A DNA stretch of 64,000 nt. It comes from Peribacillus frigoritolerans. GTDB taxonomy: Bacteria; Bacillota; Bacilli; Bacillales; DSM-1321. Shown here piece after piece: positions 55,113-63,476 of this stretch (positions are counted from its first letter, which is position 1; each line of letters starts with the position of its first letter). The DNA is taken from assembly GCF_001636405.1 (NCBI RefSeq), contig NZ_KV440950.1, positions 3,266,778 through 3,330,777 on the forward strand, read 5' to 3'. The notes below the pieces were generated by a model that was not told the origin of the DNA, did no database searches, and saw only the letters and a list, made by a program, of their open reading frames with translations. Both the position numbers and the translations under genes were made by a program.

Positions 55113-55280
55113 ATGAATGGAAATGAACTATATAGATCCTATAAAGAAATCAAGGCAGCATCGGGAATCCCAGCAGCTGCCTCTATAAAAAGCCTTCATG
55201 AAACGTATCCATTTATCCCTGGATCCTTTGAGTCCAATTGTTTACTCAATTATAAGTTTTATCGTTTGACCAAGCTTTAG
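55113..55280 (+). CDS. Possible small ORF (55 aa) opposite the mupG-nagZ gap
   Basis: GAAGGGG precedes ATG 55113 by 5 nt, giving MNGNELYRSYKEIKAASGIP and so on to TAG at 55278. The last 38 bases overlap the end of mupG on the other strand. No family recognised and no promoter seen. Listed because the ribosome site is unusually good. Confidence 0.25.
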   Translation: MNGNELYRSYKEIKAASGIPAAASIKSLHETYPFIPGSFESNCLLNYKFYRLTKL

Positions 55281-56252
55281 AAGGGACAGCAAGGGAATAT
55301 CTTCTTCTATAACCCTTCCTATAACGTTGACTCGGTGGTCTGCCCCTAGGTCTCTTTTGCAAATTTGAACCTCTCCCCGATACCTTCCATAAGCATCATT
55401 GTCCATCGTTATGGATCCAAGGCTTCGTGCAGCTGTATTACTCGGCTCAACATTTGCGGTGACCCGGGTATTCTGCAGCCGGAAAACATCTTGAGAAACA
55501 TCTGGCCTCAATTTATACTGTCCGCTTTGCAAAAGTCGGGATTCCACTCTAATAGTTAGAATGTTCAGATCCTTATATGCAGTTAGATTCTCAAGCAGAT
55601 TTTCCTCCGTTCCTTGATCTCCAACGTAAACTCCTTCCACATGCTGGATCAGCTCAATTCCAGCGGTGTAAGGATTCATCAACCTGTGTTTTTCAAGCGT
55701 TGGAAGACCCTCATGAAGAGGACCGCGTTTACTTCCTGCACCCGGGATGAAAGCAAAGATCGGTATGCCGTATTTCTTGAACATTCTATTCTGTTCATGA
55801 AAGAACTCTTCTTCAAGGCCCGATTCAGGCCTAGGATAAAAGTTGTGCCAAGCTATCAGACTTTCCGGTTCCACACCGCCCCCAAGCACGGCTAAAAGTT
55901 CATCTTCATTCAACGTACTTGCATTAAGTGAGAGTGAAAACACCTTAGATAAAGAAATGATCGTTTCTTTATCGAACCCATCATCAAGGCGAATCCCTTT
56001 AATACCTAATGACCATAAATCCGTAAATTTGTTAATCCCCAAATGATCAAGCGTATTTAGTGAGACATCTGCATGGATTTCCATTCCATAGTCCTCTGCA
56101 AGCTTTAAAAGCCTGATCATCCTCTTCACGAGGTCCCCCTTTTCTTCAGGAATATGGAGCGATGTAAATGCTCTCTTCACTCCCAGGTTAGCAGCATGTA
56201 TAATTTGTGTTTCTGCATGCGGGTCCTGTAGATAAAAAGAAATTCCGATCAC
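55242..56252 (-). CDS. mupG: 6-phospho-N-acetylmuramidase MupG (DUF871)
   Basis: 336 residues of the DUF871/MupG family. A TIM-barrel N-domain (about 1-240: MIGISFYLQDPHAE, GIKGIRLDDGFD, WHNFYPRPESGL) is followed by a cyclophilin-like C-domain (about 245-336). MupG of Staphylococcus aureus splits MurNAc-6-phosphate-GlcNAc after PTS uptake, in the cytoplasm. No signal peptide here, which agrees. Overlaps murP by 4 bp. It occupies the place taken by amiE in the B. subtilis operon. Confidence 0.9.
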   Translation of the reverse strand: MIGISFYLQDPHAETQIIHAANLGVKRAFTSLHIPEEKGDLVKRMIRLLKLAEDYGMEIHADVSLNTLDHLGINKFTDLWSLGIKGIRLDDGFDKETIISLSKVFSLSLNASTLNEDELLAVLGGGVEPESLIAWHNFYPRPESGLEEEFFHEQNRMFKKYGIPIFAFIPGAGSKRGPLHEGLPTLEKHRLMNPYTAGIELIQHVEGVYVGDQGTEENLLENLTAYKDLNILTIRVESRLLQSGQYKLRPDVSQDVFRLQNTRVTANVEPSNTAARSLGSITMDNDAYGRYRGEVQICKRDLGADHRVNVIGRVIEEDIPLLSLLKLGQTIKLIIE

Positions 56253-57619
56253 TTAAATTCAACCGCCATTTCATCTTTAAATCCGAACAGATAGGTAAAA
56301 ATAAACCCTGCTATATAGGAAATGAACAACCCAGCAAGGAACAGGGCGATTTGGTTTGGATGAACTAGAAAGGTAAGCGGCAGTCCGGACACACCGATGG
56401 AAGACGTGGCGATTCCGAATTGAGCTTGGAATGCTCCGCCTACTCCTGCACCTAAACATGCAGTTAAGAAGGGCCGGCCCAATGGCAGGGTCACTCCAAA
56501 TATAAGGGGTTCACCAATACCTAGCATTCCTGAAGGAAGCCCTCCTCCTATAGCCCTCTTCAAACTTGCTTTCTTCGTTTTCATATAGATGGCAAAGGCC
56601 GCTCCCACTTGGCCTGCGCCACCCATCGCCAAAATGGGAAGCAGTGGATCATCACCAATCGAATTTATCAATTCTAGATGGACAGGCGTTAAACCTTGAT
56701 GTAAACCAGTAATGACGAGAGGGAGAAAGGCCGCCCCAAGCACGAATCCAGCTACAACACCGCCAAAATCCAATACATTCAATAACCCATTCGTAATGGC
56801 ATCCGATAAAAACCCTCCTACCGGCATAAATACAATGTAAGTGACAATCCCGGTAATGAGTAAAGCGATGGTTGGCGTCAAAATGATATCCAGTGATTGA
56901 GGAATGAATTTCCTGACCTGTTTTTCCACCAAGGCTATGAAAATAGCTGCAAAGAGTACTCCTATCAACCCACCGCGGCCAGGGAGCAAATTTTCACCGA
57001 ACAATGAAATGTCGCCGACGGCCGGGTTTATGACCAAGATACCAGCAAGGGCACCAAGTGCAGGTGATCCGCCGTATTCTTTTGCAGCATTGGTCCCAAC
57101 CAATATCCCCAAGTAGGCAAACAGACCGGATCCGATAACGGTTAAAATAATGGCTAATTGTGATTCTGCTGCAAGCCAGCCCGCTTGAACGATTGCCTTT
57201 GTAATACCGGTAATCAAACCTGATGCCACTAAGGCGGGAATTAAAGGGATGAAAATACTTGCAATCCTGCGCAAAAAAAGTTTAAACGGTTTTGCGTTTT
57301 TCCTATCAATCTCTGACTTATTCTTCGAGGCCACTTCTTTTAAGTCCAAATCACCAGAAGCTTCACCCAGAAGCTTTTCAAACTCTGTATGAACCTTGTT
57401 CACCACGCCTGGCCCGAGGACGATTTGTATCGTTTCCTCTTCAATGACGCCAAAAACGCCTTCCGTATTTTTTATATCTTCCATTTTTACTTTCGATCGA
57501 TCGATTGGCAATACCCTAAGTCTGGTCATACAATGTGCAGCATCGGCAACATTAGATGCCCCACCTAATTTCCCCAATAACTCTTCTGCTAAACTGGCGT
57601 ACTTATCCCCCTTACCCAT
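56249..57619 (-). CDS. murP: MurNAc-type PTS EIIBC permease MurP
   Basis: 456 residues. An N-terminal EIIB domain (about 1-90) has the phosphocysteine in VADAAHCMTRLRVL (about residue 28), then an EIIC domain with about 10 helices (TGLHQGLTPVHLELI, GMLGIGEPLIFGVTLPLGRP). It lacks EIIA. It imports and phosphorylates MurNAc or MurNAc-GlcNAc. Located between murR and mupG with short or overlapping junctions. Confidence 0.9.
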   Translation of the reverse strand: MGKGDKYASLAEELLGKLGGASNVADAAHCMTRLRVLPIDRSKVKMEDIKNTEGVFGVIEEETIQIVLGPGVVNKVHTEFEKLLGEASGDLDLKEVASKNKSEIDRKNAKPFKLFLRRIASIFIPLIPALVASGLITGITKAIVQAGWLAAESQLAIILTVIGSGLFAYLGILVGTNAAKEYGGSPALGALAGILVINPAVGDISLFGENLLPGRGGLIGVLFAAIFIALVEKQVRKFIPQSLDIILTPTIALLITGIVTYIVFMPVGGFLSDAITNGLLNVLDFGGVVAGFVLGAAFLPLVITGLHQGLTPVHLELINSIGDDPLLPILAMGGAGQVGAAFAIYMKTKKASLKRAIGGGLPSGMLGIGEPLIFGVTLPLGRPFLTACLGAGVGGAFQAQFGIATSSIGVSGLPLTFLVHPNQIALFLAGLFISYIAGFIFTYLFGFKDEMAVEFK

Positions 57620-57651
57620 TCATAAGCCCCCTTTGTCAAATCTCGCAATAA

Positions 57652-58509
57652 TCATTTATATCGATCTGTCATCGATTTAATCGCAGACCTGGTATTATCA
57701 ATATATTGGACAGTTTCTTCATATTGCTCTGAAGCCATCCCCAAAAACAAAATGTCAATCATATATAATTGCGCCAATCGTGAGGATGTTGCTGCACTTC
57801 GAAATGGTGCTTCTTTCGAATAGGATGTAAACAAAGTGGCATCACACAAAGAAGATACCGTTGTTTGGCCATAATGAGTCAGCCCGATTGTCTTGACCCC
57901 ACGTTCCTTTGCCAGCTTCAATATATTGACAACTTCAGGTGTTTCCCCAGAGAATGAAATGGCAAAAACGATGTCATTCTCATTAGCATTTGCAATCAGG
58001 GTTGCAACTAAATGCATATCTGTAAAAGCCGTTGCTCCTTTATTGATGCGAAGTAATTTTTGCTGAGCATCCGCAGCAACTATATTCGAAGCACCGACAC
58101 CGCAAAAATGGACGGTTTTTGCATTCAGCATCAGCGTTATGGCATGTTTGAGATTATCATGATCGATTATTTCAGATGTGTCCCGGATGGTCTGAATCGA
58201 ATTACTCGTTGTTTTCTCCACAATCCGGTACAGTGATTCGGAAGGCTCGATATCCCGGTAGCCCTGTTCAACCGTCTTCATCAAATCTCCAGCAATCCTT
58301 ATTTTCAGATCTTGATATCCTTTTATTCCAAGCAATTTACACAACCTAATAACAGCAGCCCCACTTGTTTGGGCAGACGTACTTAATTCCTGTACAGTGC
58401 TGTTCACAACTTCATGAGGATTCTGTAGAATATATTCCGCTAGTTTTTGTTCTGATTGCGGCAGTTTGCTCAACATCGTCTGTATGATGGATAATCCTCC
58501 TGTAGCCAT
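57652..58509 (-). CDS. murR: MurR/RpiR-family regulator of MurNAc use
   Basis: 285 residues from ATG 58509, which has AGGAGGG at 5 nt; the frame is open to 58593 but that overlaps murQ. HTH_6 domain about 1-77 (VQELSTSAQTSGAAVIRLCKLL), SIS sugar-phosphate domain about 120-260 (FCGVGASNIVAADAQQKLLR, FAISFSGETPEVV). MurR represses mur genes and responds to MurNAc-6-phosphate. Second gene of the operon, so self-regulated. Confidence 0.92.
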   Translation of the reverse strand: MATGGLSIIQTMLSKLPQSEQKLAEYILQNPHEVVNSTVQELSTSAQTSGAAVIRLCKLLGIKGYQDLKIRIAGDLMKTVEQGYRDIEPSESLYRIVEKTTSNSIQTIRDTSEIIDHDNLKHAITLMLNAKTVHFCGVGASNIVAADAQQKLLRINKGATAFTDMHLVATLIANANENDIVFAISFSGETPEVVNILKLAKERGVKTIGLTHYGQTTVSSLCDATLFTSYSKEAPFRSAATSSRLAQLYMIDILFLGMASEQYEETVQYIDNTRSAIKSMTDRYK

Positions 58510-58519
58510 TGCTTCCCTC

Positions 58520-59434
58520 CTAATCTTCATAGATCGAGATGGCTTTTCTGACATCTCCATCCGCTTTTTCCAGTAACTCCAGTGCTTTTTCATAATCTGT
58601 TGCCGTTTTTATCATGACAATCGCTGGCTTAACTTGATTATTTGCCTTTTCAAGCGTATTCAAAGCTTGATCATAGTCAGCATTCGTTACTGTTTCTATG
58701 ATGTTTACTGCACGGTCCTTCAGTTTTTGATTACTGACATTTACATCGACCATCAGATTTTCATAGACTTTGCCCAATCGGATCATGGTTGCCGTTGAAA
58801 TCATATTGAGTACCATTTTATGTGCGGTTGCCGCTTTCATTCTCGTGGATCCTGTTAACACTTCCGGCCCGACCACCACTTCAATCCCTATATCAGCTTC
58901 TTTCGTGATGCTCGCGTTATTATTGCATGATAAAGCGACCGCTTTAGCCCCGACCTTTCTTGCATAACGTAAAGCGCCCTTCACATAAGGAGTGCGCCCG
59001 CTTGCAGCAATGCCAATAACCGTATCATTTGCTGTAAGCGCCACGTCAATCAGGTCACTTTCCCCAAACTCTTCTTTATCCTCTGCACCTTCAACAGCCC
59101 GAACAAATGCCTTTTCCCCTCCTGCGATTATTCCCAGCACCCTATCAGGCGGAGTGCTGAAAGTCGGGGGACATTCCACGGCATCCAGCACTCCGAGCCT
59201 TCCGCTCGTTCCTGCTCCGATGTATATGAGTCTCCCTCCTTTTTTTAACGATTCGCAAGCCCATTCAACTGCCTTTTCAATCTCTGGCAATACCTCGTGA
59301 ACTGCTGCTGCCACTTTAAAATCTTCTTTATTGATTGCAGAAATGATGTCCATTGTATTAACACTGTCGATATTCATCGTCTTTTCGTTCCGTAATTCAG
59401 TCGTTAATGAACGCAAATGTTCTTCCATAGACAA
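58520..59434 (-). CDS. murQ: N-acetylmuramic acid 6-phosphate etherase MurQ
   Basis: 304 residues. SIS domain with [20 protein letters not shown] (about 70-90) and [34 protein letters not shown] is the MurQ signature. The C-terminal helical part is complete. It converts MurNAc-6-phosphate to GlcNAc-6-phosphate and D-lactate in the cytoplasm. AGGAGG lies upstream of the ATG. First gene of the operon. Confidence 0.95.
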   Translation of the reverse strand: MSMEEHLRSLTTELRNEKTMNIDSVNTMDIISAINKEDFKVAAAVHEVLPEIEKAVEWACESLKKGGRLIYIGAGTSGRLGVLDAVECPPTFSTPPDRVLGIIAGGEKAFVRAVEGAEDKEEFGESDLIDVALTANDTVIGIAASGRTPYVKGALRYARKVGAKAVALSCNNNASITKEADIGIEVVVGPEVLTGSTRMKAATAHKMVLNMISTATMIRLGKVYENLMVDVNVSNQKLKDRAVNIIETVTNADYDQALNTLEKANNQVKPAIVMIKTATDYEKALELLEKADGDVRKAISIYED

Positions 59435-59490
59435 TTGAATCCTCCTATAAACAATAACTTAAATATAATTTCATTTTTTAATATAAAATA

Positions 59491-59507
59491 ATGAAATTAT
59501 ATTTCAT
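59491..59507. promoter_or_regulatory. Palindrome upstream of murQ, candidate MurR operator
   Basis: ATGAAATTATATTTCAT is a perfect 7-3-7 palindrome about 57 bp upstream of the murQ ATG, in the promoter zone. RpiR/MurR repressors bind palindromes there. No experimental basis in this sequence. Confidence 0.45.
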
Positions 59508-59518
59508 ATTATATTCAA

Positions 59519-59532
59519 TGATAGCGTTTTCA
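59519..59532. promoter_or_regulatory. CcpA cre site upstream of the mur operon
   Basis: TGATAGCGTTTTCA fits the cre consensus well (reverse: TGAAAACGCTATCA). About 85 bp before murQ. It suggests glucose repression of MurNAc use, known for similar operons. Confidence 0.6.
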
Positions 59533-59689
59533 TTACTGAGAGACAAGATGTTTTTGTAAAATTTGTTAACCGGCAATCTCCGTTCTTCAAAACCCCGATG
59601 CTGGCGGACTTGCATCTATCCCTTTCAGAGTGGCTTAATTTACCCAAAGGAGCCTACAATTTTTAGTGTGGATTTTTTCAACAAAAAAA

Positions 59690-59725
59690 CGTGTACCGTC
59701 ACCTTATTAGGAACGATACACGCAA
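59690..59725 (-). terminator. Rho-independent terminator of the liv operon
   Basis: CGTGTACCGT pairs with ACGATACACG with one mismatch. On the minus strand TTTTTTT follows. It lies 64 nt past the LivK stop codon. The rest of the spacer 59533-59689 shows nothing else. Confidence 0.8.
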
Positions 59726-59788
59726 TCTTGCAAAATGTTAAACTAGTATACTACGCCAGACCCGGTACACCTGTCCTCCTTTACCCAG

Positions 59789-60970
59789 TTAACGGATAGG
59801 GACCACTTTCCCGTTTTCTACTGCACCAACGACAATGGTTGATGCAAATCCTCCATTTTCATCTATCGAGGGAATATCGTATATTTTTTGATCTGGCCCT
59901 ATATTTGAAAGTCCGTCTTGCATATGTTTACGGATGGCCTTGGCATCATCAACGCTGCCTGCAGATTTCATGGCTTCCACAAACGCATACATCGCGATAT
60001 AATTCAATCCTACTTCGGAGCTTGGATCTTCCTTATAATTCTTTTGATATTTCTCGACGAATGCAGGCACAGCTTCTTCATCTGAGTCCATCAATGGCAG
60101 AACGCCAATCGAGCCTTCCAATGTTTCATATGAACCTGCAATCGGCTTCATCTGATCCAGCTTTGCTTGATCCATGATGATGAAACCGCCTTTAAATCCT
60201 AGCTCCCGAGCTTGCTTCGCCACTTTTGCCGTAGGTTCCGAAGCACCACCGATGAATAGCACATCAGGATCTTTTTTCAAGGCATTTGTGACAATCGTAA
60301 AGAAATCGGTTTCTTTGGCGAAATCAATCGAAGAATTATAAACGACTTTTCCGCCTTGCTTTTCCCAATGTGGGAGCACGGCTTCCGTCCAGTCTTTACC
60401 ATATTGCGAAGATGTTGGCAAAGCGGCAATTTTCTTGCCGAAATGTTCCATCGCATATGTTGTAAAAGGCTCGATATACCCCTCGTAATTCGGTGGGATT
60501 CGAACAGTTAATGAATTTCCGCTCTCGGTCACTGCCGGTTCACTCGTATATGCACCAATGATGAATTCCTCTTGTTCATTAAAAACCTGTAGTGCCAGCA
60601 CGCCTCCGCTGTGAGGCGTGAAAATGATCGGCGTATCATATTCCTGAATTAAACGTTTAGCATTCGACCCTGTTTCATTAGGTAAGTATTTATCGTCCAA
60701 CGATACTAAGTTCAACGTGTATTTCTTACCAGCTACTTCAAAACCACCAGCATCATTAATTTCATTGACGGCCATTTCGACACCATTCAATGTCCGTTTC
60801 CCATATAACGCTGCTGCCCCGCTTAAAGGACCGCTAAAACCGATGTTTACGACATTGTCATTTTTTCCTTTACTGCCACTGCTGGACACAGGGCTATCCC
60901 CTTTATTGCACCCGGTCAAAACAGTGATGGTTAGCAGGAGAAAGACAAATAATACTTTCAGTTTTTTCAT
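59789..60970 (-). CDS. livK: ABC transporter substrate-binding lipoprotein (LivK type)
   Basis: 393 residues. A lipoprotein signal peptide with lipobox LTGC (cysteine 21), then a type I periplasmic-binding fold (about 40-390): IGFSGPLSGAAALYGKRTLN, TGSNAKRLIQEYDTPIIF. Such receptors bind branched-chain amino acids, amides, urea or aromatic acids. It is the last gene of the minus-strand operon. The residues around the ligand pocket do not let me choose a substrate. Confidence 0.9.
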   Translation of the reverse strand: MKKLKVLFVFLLLTITVLTGCNKGDSPVSSSGSKGKNDNVVNIGFSGPLSGAAALYGKRTLNGVEMAVNEINDAGGFEVAGKKYTLNLVSLDDKYLPNETGSNAKRLIQEYDTPIIFTPHSGGVLALQVFNEQEEFIIGAYTSEPAVTESGNSLTVRIPPNYEGYIEPFTTYAMEHFGKKIAALPTSSQYGKDWTEAVLPHWEKQGGKVVYNSSIDFAKETDFFTIVTNALKKDPDVLFIGGASEPTAKVAKQARELGFKGGFIIMDQAKLDQMKPIAGSYETLEGSIGVLPLMDSDEEAVPAFVEKYQKNYKEDPSSEVGLNYIAMYAFVEAMKSAGSVDDAKAIRKHMQDGLSNIGPDQKIYDIPSIDENGGFASTIVVGAVENGKVVPIR

Positions 60971-60992
60971 AAAAATCCCCCATTCAATTTAT

Positions 60993-61700
60993 TCAGGCCC
61001 CAATATACGCTTTCCTTACTTCATCATTGGCTAATAACTCACTTGCTGTCCCTTGAACGACAATTTCCCCATTTTCAAAAACATATCCTTTATCTGCAAT
61101 GCTTAGGGCAGCATTCGCGTTTTGTTCAGCAAGCAGGATTGTGATTCCTTCGCGGTTTATTTCTTCAATGACTTGAAACATTTGTTCGACTATGAGTGGA
61201 GCGAGTCCCACCGAAGGCTCATCAAGCATCAACAATTTCGGTTTCGACATCAAAGCCCTACCAATTGCGAGCATTTGCTGTTGGCCGCCGCTCAGGCTTC
61301 CAGCTTCATCATGATGCTTTTCTTTTAAAATCGGGAATAAGTGATAGACGTATTCCAAGGAATCCTTGATCTCCGCTTTTTTCTTTCGATGCACATAGGC
61401 ACCCATCCGCAGATTTTCCTGAACGGTCATCTGTGGAAACAGTTTACGTCCTTCGGCACACTGAACGATCCCCTCCCGAACATTCTTATCCGGGGCACGG
61501 CCCCCTATCGGTATGCCTTGAAAATGGATTTCCCCCTTGGAAAGCTTACTGATTCCACTTATGGAACGAAAAGTCGTGCTTTTCCCTGCCCCATTAGCTC
61601 CTAGCAAAACAACGATCTCTCCCTCGGCAACTTCGATATTCACATGGTTTATCGCAGTGAAACTTCCATAATTCACGGCGACATCTGTTAACTTAAGCAC
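60993..61700 (-). CDS. livF: Liv-type ABC transporter ATPase (LivF)
   Basis: About 235 residues from GTG 61700, which overlaps the LivG stop by 8 bp and has GGGAGG in front. The frame is open to 61772. Walker A GANGAGKST, signature LSGGQQQMLAIGRALM, Walker B LLMLDEPSVGLAP. Standard LivF length. Drives uptake with LivG. Confidence 0.92.
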   Translation of the reverse strand: MLKLTDVAVNYGSFTAINHVNIEVAEGEIVVLLGANGAGKSTTFRSISGISKLSKGEIHFQGIPIGGRAPDKNVREGIVQCAEGRKLFPQMTVQENLRMGAYVHRKKKAEIKDSLEYVYHLFPILKEKHHDEAGSLSGGQQQMLAIGRALMSKPKLLMLDEPSVGLAPLIVEQMFQVIEEINREGITILLAEQNANAALSIADKGYVFENGEIVVQGTASELLANDEVRKAYIGA

Positions 61701-62463
61701 TGGCACTCCCTCCCAAATACGCTTTAATGACCGCTTCATTTCCGCGGATTTCCTTAGGTGTGCCCTCGGCAATTTTTTCTCCGTAATTAAGGACCATGAT
61801 GTGGTCTGCCAAGTTCATGATCATATGCATTTTGTGCTCGATTAAACAAACGGTCAGTCCCGATTGATTCAATTTTTTAATCAGTTCTGTCAAGCCTTCC
61901 GTTTCATCCGGGTTGATTCCCGCAGCAGGTTCATCAAGAAAGATGATTTCCGGTTCTGTCGCTAGGGCTAGGGCAATGGCTGTCCGTTTCTTTTCCTCCT
62001 GTGAGATGTTCGAGACCATTCTGTCAGCCGATTCCGTTAATCCGACAATATCAAGCACCTCCATAGCCTTATCCCTGCAAGCCGCTTCCTCCCGTTTTAA
62101 ACGTTTTGTTCTTAGAATGGCATCCACCAAATTGGATTTTGTTCGCAGTCTATGACCGACAATGACATTATCCAACACGGTCGATTGATCGAAAAGGCTT
62201 GTCGTTTGAAAGGTTCTTGAAATTCCGAGCCCCGCTATTTCATTGGCAGGAAGTTTGGTGATATCAATCCCTTTAAAAAGGACCGTCCCGGAAGTCGGTC
62301 GATGAAAGCCACTGATCAAGTTAAAAAAAGTGGATTTCCCTGCACCATTTGGCCCGATTATTGCATTGATTCTACCTTTTTCAATTGAAAAATCCACATT
62401 ATTGACGGCCGCCAAGCCTCCGAAACGCTTTGTCAAATTCTTAGTTTCGATTAACAAATTCAT
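61693..62463 (-). CDS. livG: Liv-type ABC transporter ATPase (LivG) with unusual signature
   Basis: 256 residues. Walker A GPNGAGKST and Walker B EIIFLDEPAAGINPDE are normal. The ABC signature, usually LSYGQQR or LSGGQ, reads SNISQEEKKRTAIALALA. LivG relatives with S-x-E-E-x-K-R do exist in Firmicutes as far as I recall, so this is a variant and not proof of inactivity. Overlaps livM by 4 bp. Confidence 0.9.
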   Translation of the reverse strand: MNLLIETKNLTKRFGGLAAVNNVDFSIEKGRINAIIGPNGAGKSTFFNLISGFHRPTSGTVLFKGIDITKLPANEIAGLGISRTFQTTSLFDQSTVLDNVIVGHRLRTKSNLVDAILRTKRLKREEAACRDKAMEVLDIVGLTESADRMVSNISQEEKKRTAIALALATEPEIIFLDEPAAGINPDETEGLTELIKKLNQSGLTVCLIEHKMHMIMNLADHIMVLNYGEKIAEGTPKEIRGNEAVIKAYLGGSASA

Positions 62464-63476
62464 CCCTCCTCAGCTTTTATGTGCAATTCGCCCCTAACCC
62501 CGGACAGCTCATTATCTTTTCGCTTTCTTTGCCAATCATAGAAGGCCCCTGCGATTCCGCGCGGATAAAAAATAATGATCACCGTAAGTAATGGTCCGAA
62601 TATCAACATTCGATATTCTTGAAGGAATTGCAGATTCTGCGACAGGATTACTAATAATAATGTTCCTACCAATGGTCCTGAAAGTGTGCCGATTCCACCA
62701 ACCAATAAATACATCAATAAATCGAACATGATGGCAGTTGATCCGATATCAGGTCCAATGAAACGAATGAATGAAGCATACAAGGCACCTGCCAAACCTG
62801 CGAAGAATGTGGATAGGACAAATGCGGTTAACTTATTCTTCATTGTGGATATACCAATCGTTTGTGCTAGATCCTCGCTGTTCCTGATGGCCATATACGT
62901 TCTGCCAGTCAACGAGCGTATAATTCGATACATGATTAAAATCACTGCAAGCAGGAAAATGAGAACGAGATAATATTGGGATGCTGCAGTATCGAATGTG
63001 ATCGGCCCTATATTCCCGGGAGCAGGGATCCCGATCAATCCCCTAACCCCCTCTGTAAGTCCCTCCCATTTATCGATCACCAGATATATGATGTAACCCA
63101 CACATAGGGTATAAATCGCGAAAAAGTGTTCCTTTGTCCTCAGCGCAATCAAACCAATTAAAAACCCAATGGCACATGTGATTAAACATGCACATATAAG
63201 TGCCAGCCAAAAGTTCATTTCCGCTTTTACTGTGAGCAACCCAAGAGAATATGCTCCAATCGCAAAAAATCCAGCATGTGCAAGCGAGAGATACCCAGTA
63301 TAGCCTGATAATAAATTGATTCCATAAACAGCTATCGCCCAGATGAACGAAAGTGTCAGCATATGGAGATAATAATCGTTTTGCGCGATATAGGGGAATG
63401 AAAAAGCAAAGATGATAAGAGCGATAATCCCATTTCTTTTCGTTAATATCCTCACACTACCTCTCCCCCTTTGCAA
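62460..63476 (-). CDS. livM: Liv-type ABC transporter permease (LivM)
   Basis: 338 residues with about 8-10 membrane helices. The LivM motifs GINLLSGYTGYLSLAHAGFF and AIRNSEDLAQTIGISTMKNK are present, as is LVGGIGTLSGPLVGTLLL. It forms the membrane channel with LivH. Its start overlaps the end of livH by 20 bp. Confidence 0.93.
   Translation of the reverse strand: MQRGRGSVRILTKRNGIIALIIFAFSFPYIAQNDYYLHMLTLSFIWAIAVYGINLLSGYTGYLSLAHAGFFAIGAYSLGLLTVKAEMNFWLALICACLITCAIGFLIGLIALRTKEHFFAIYTLCVGYIIYLVIDKWEGLTEGVRGLIGIPAPGNIGPITFDTAASQYYLVLIFLLAVILIMYRIIRSLTGRTYMAIRNSEDLAQTIGISTMKNKLTAFVLSTFFAGLAGALYASFIRFIGPDIGSTAIMFDLLMYLLVGGIGTLSGPLVGTLLLVILSQNLQFLQEYRMLIFGPLLTVIIIFYPRGIAGAFYDWQRKRKDNELSGVRGELHIKAEEG

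Noticed and set aside
53099-59434. Complete B. subtilis-type mur operon including amiE
   Set aside because: No AmiE-like beta-lactamase-fold gene is present; its position holds the DUF871 gene.
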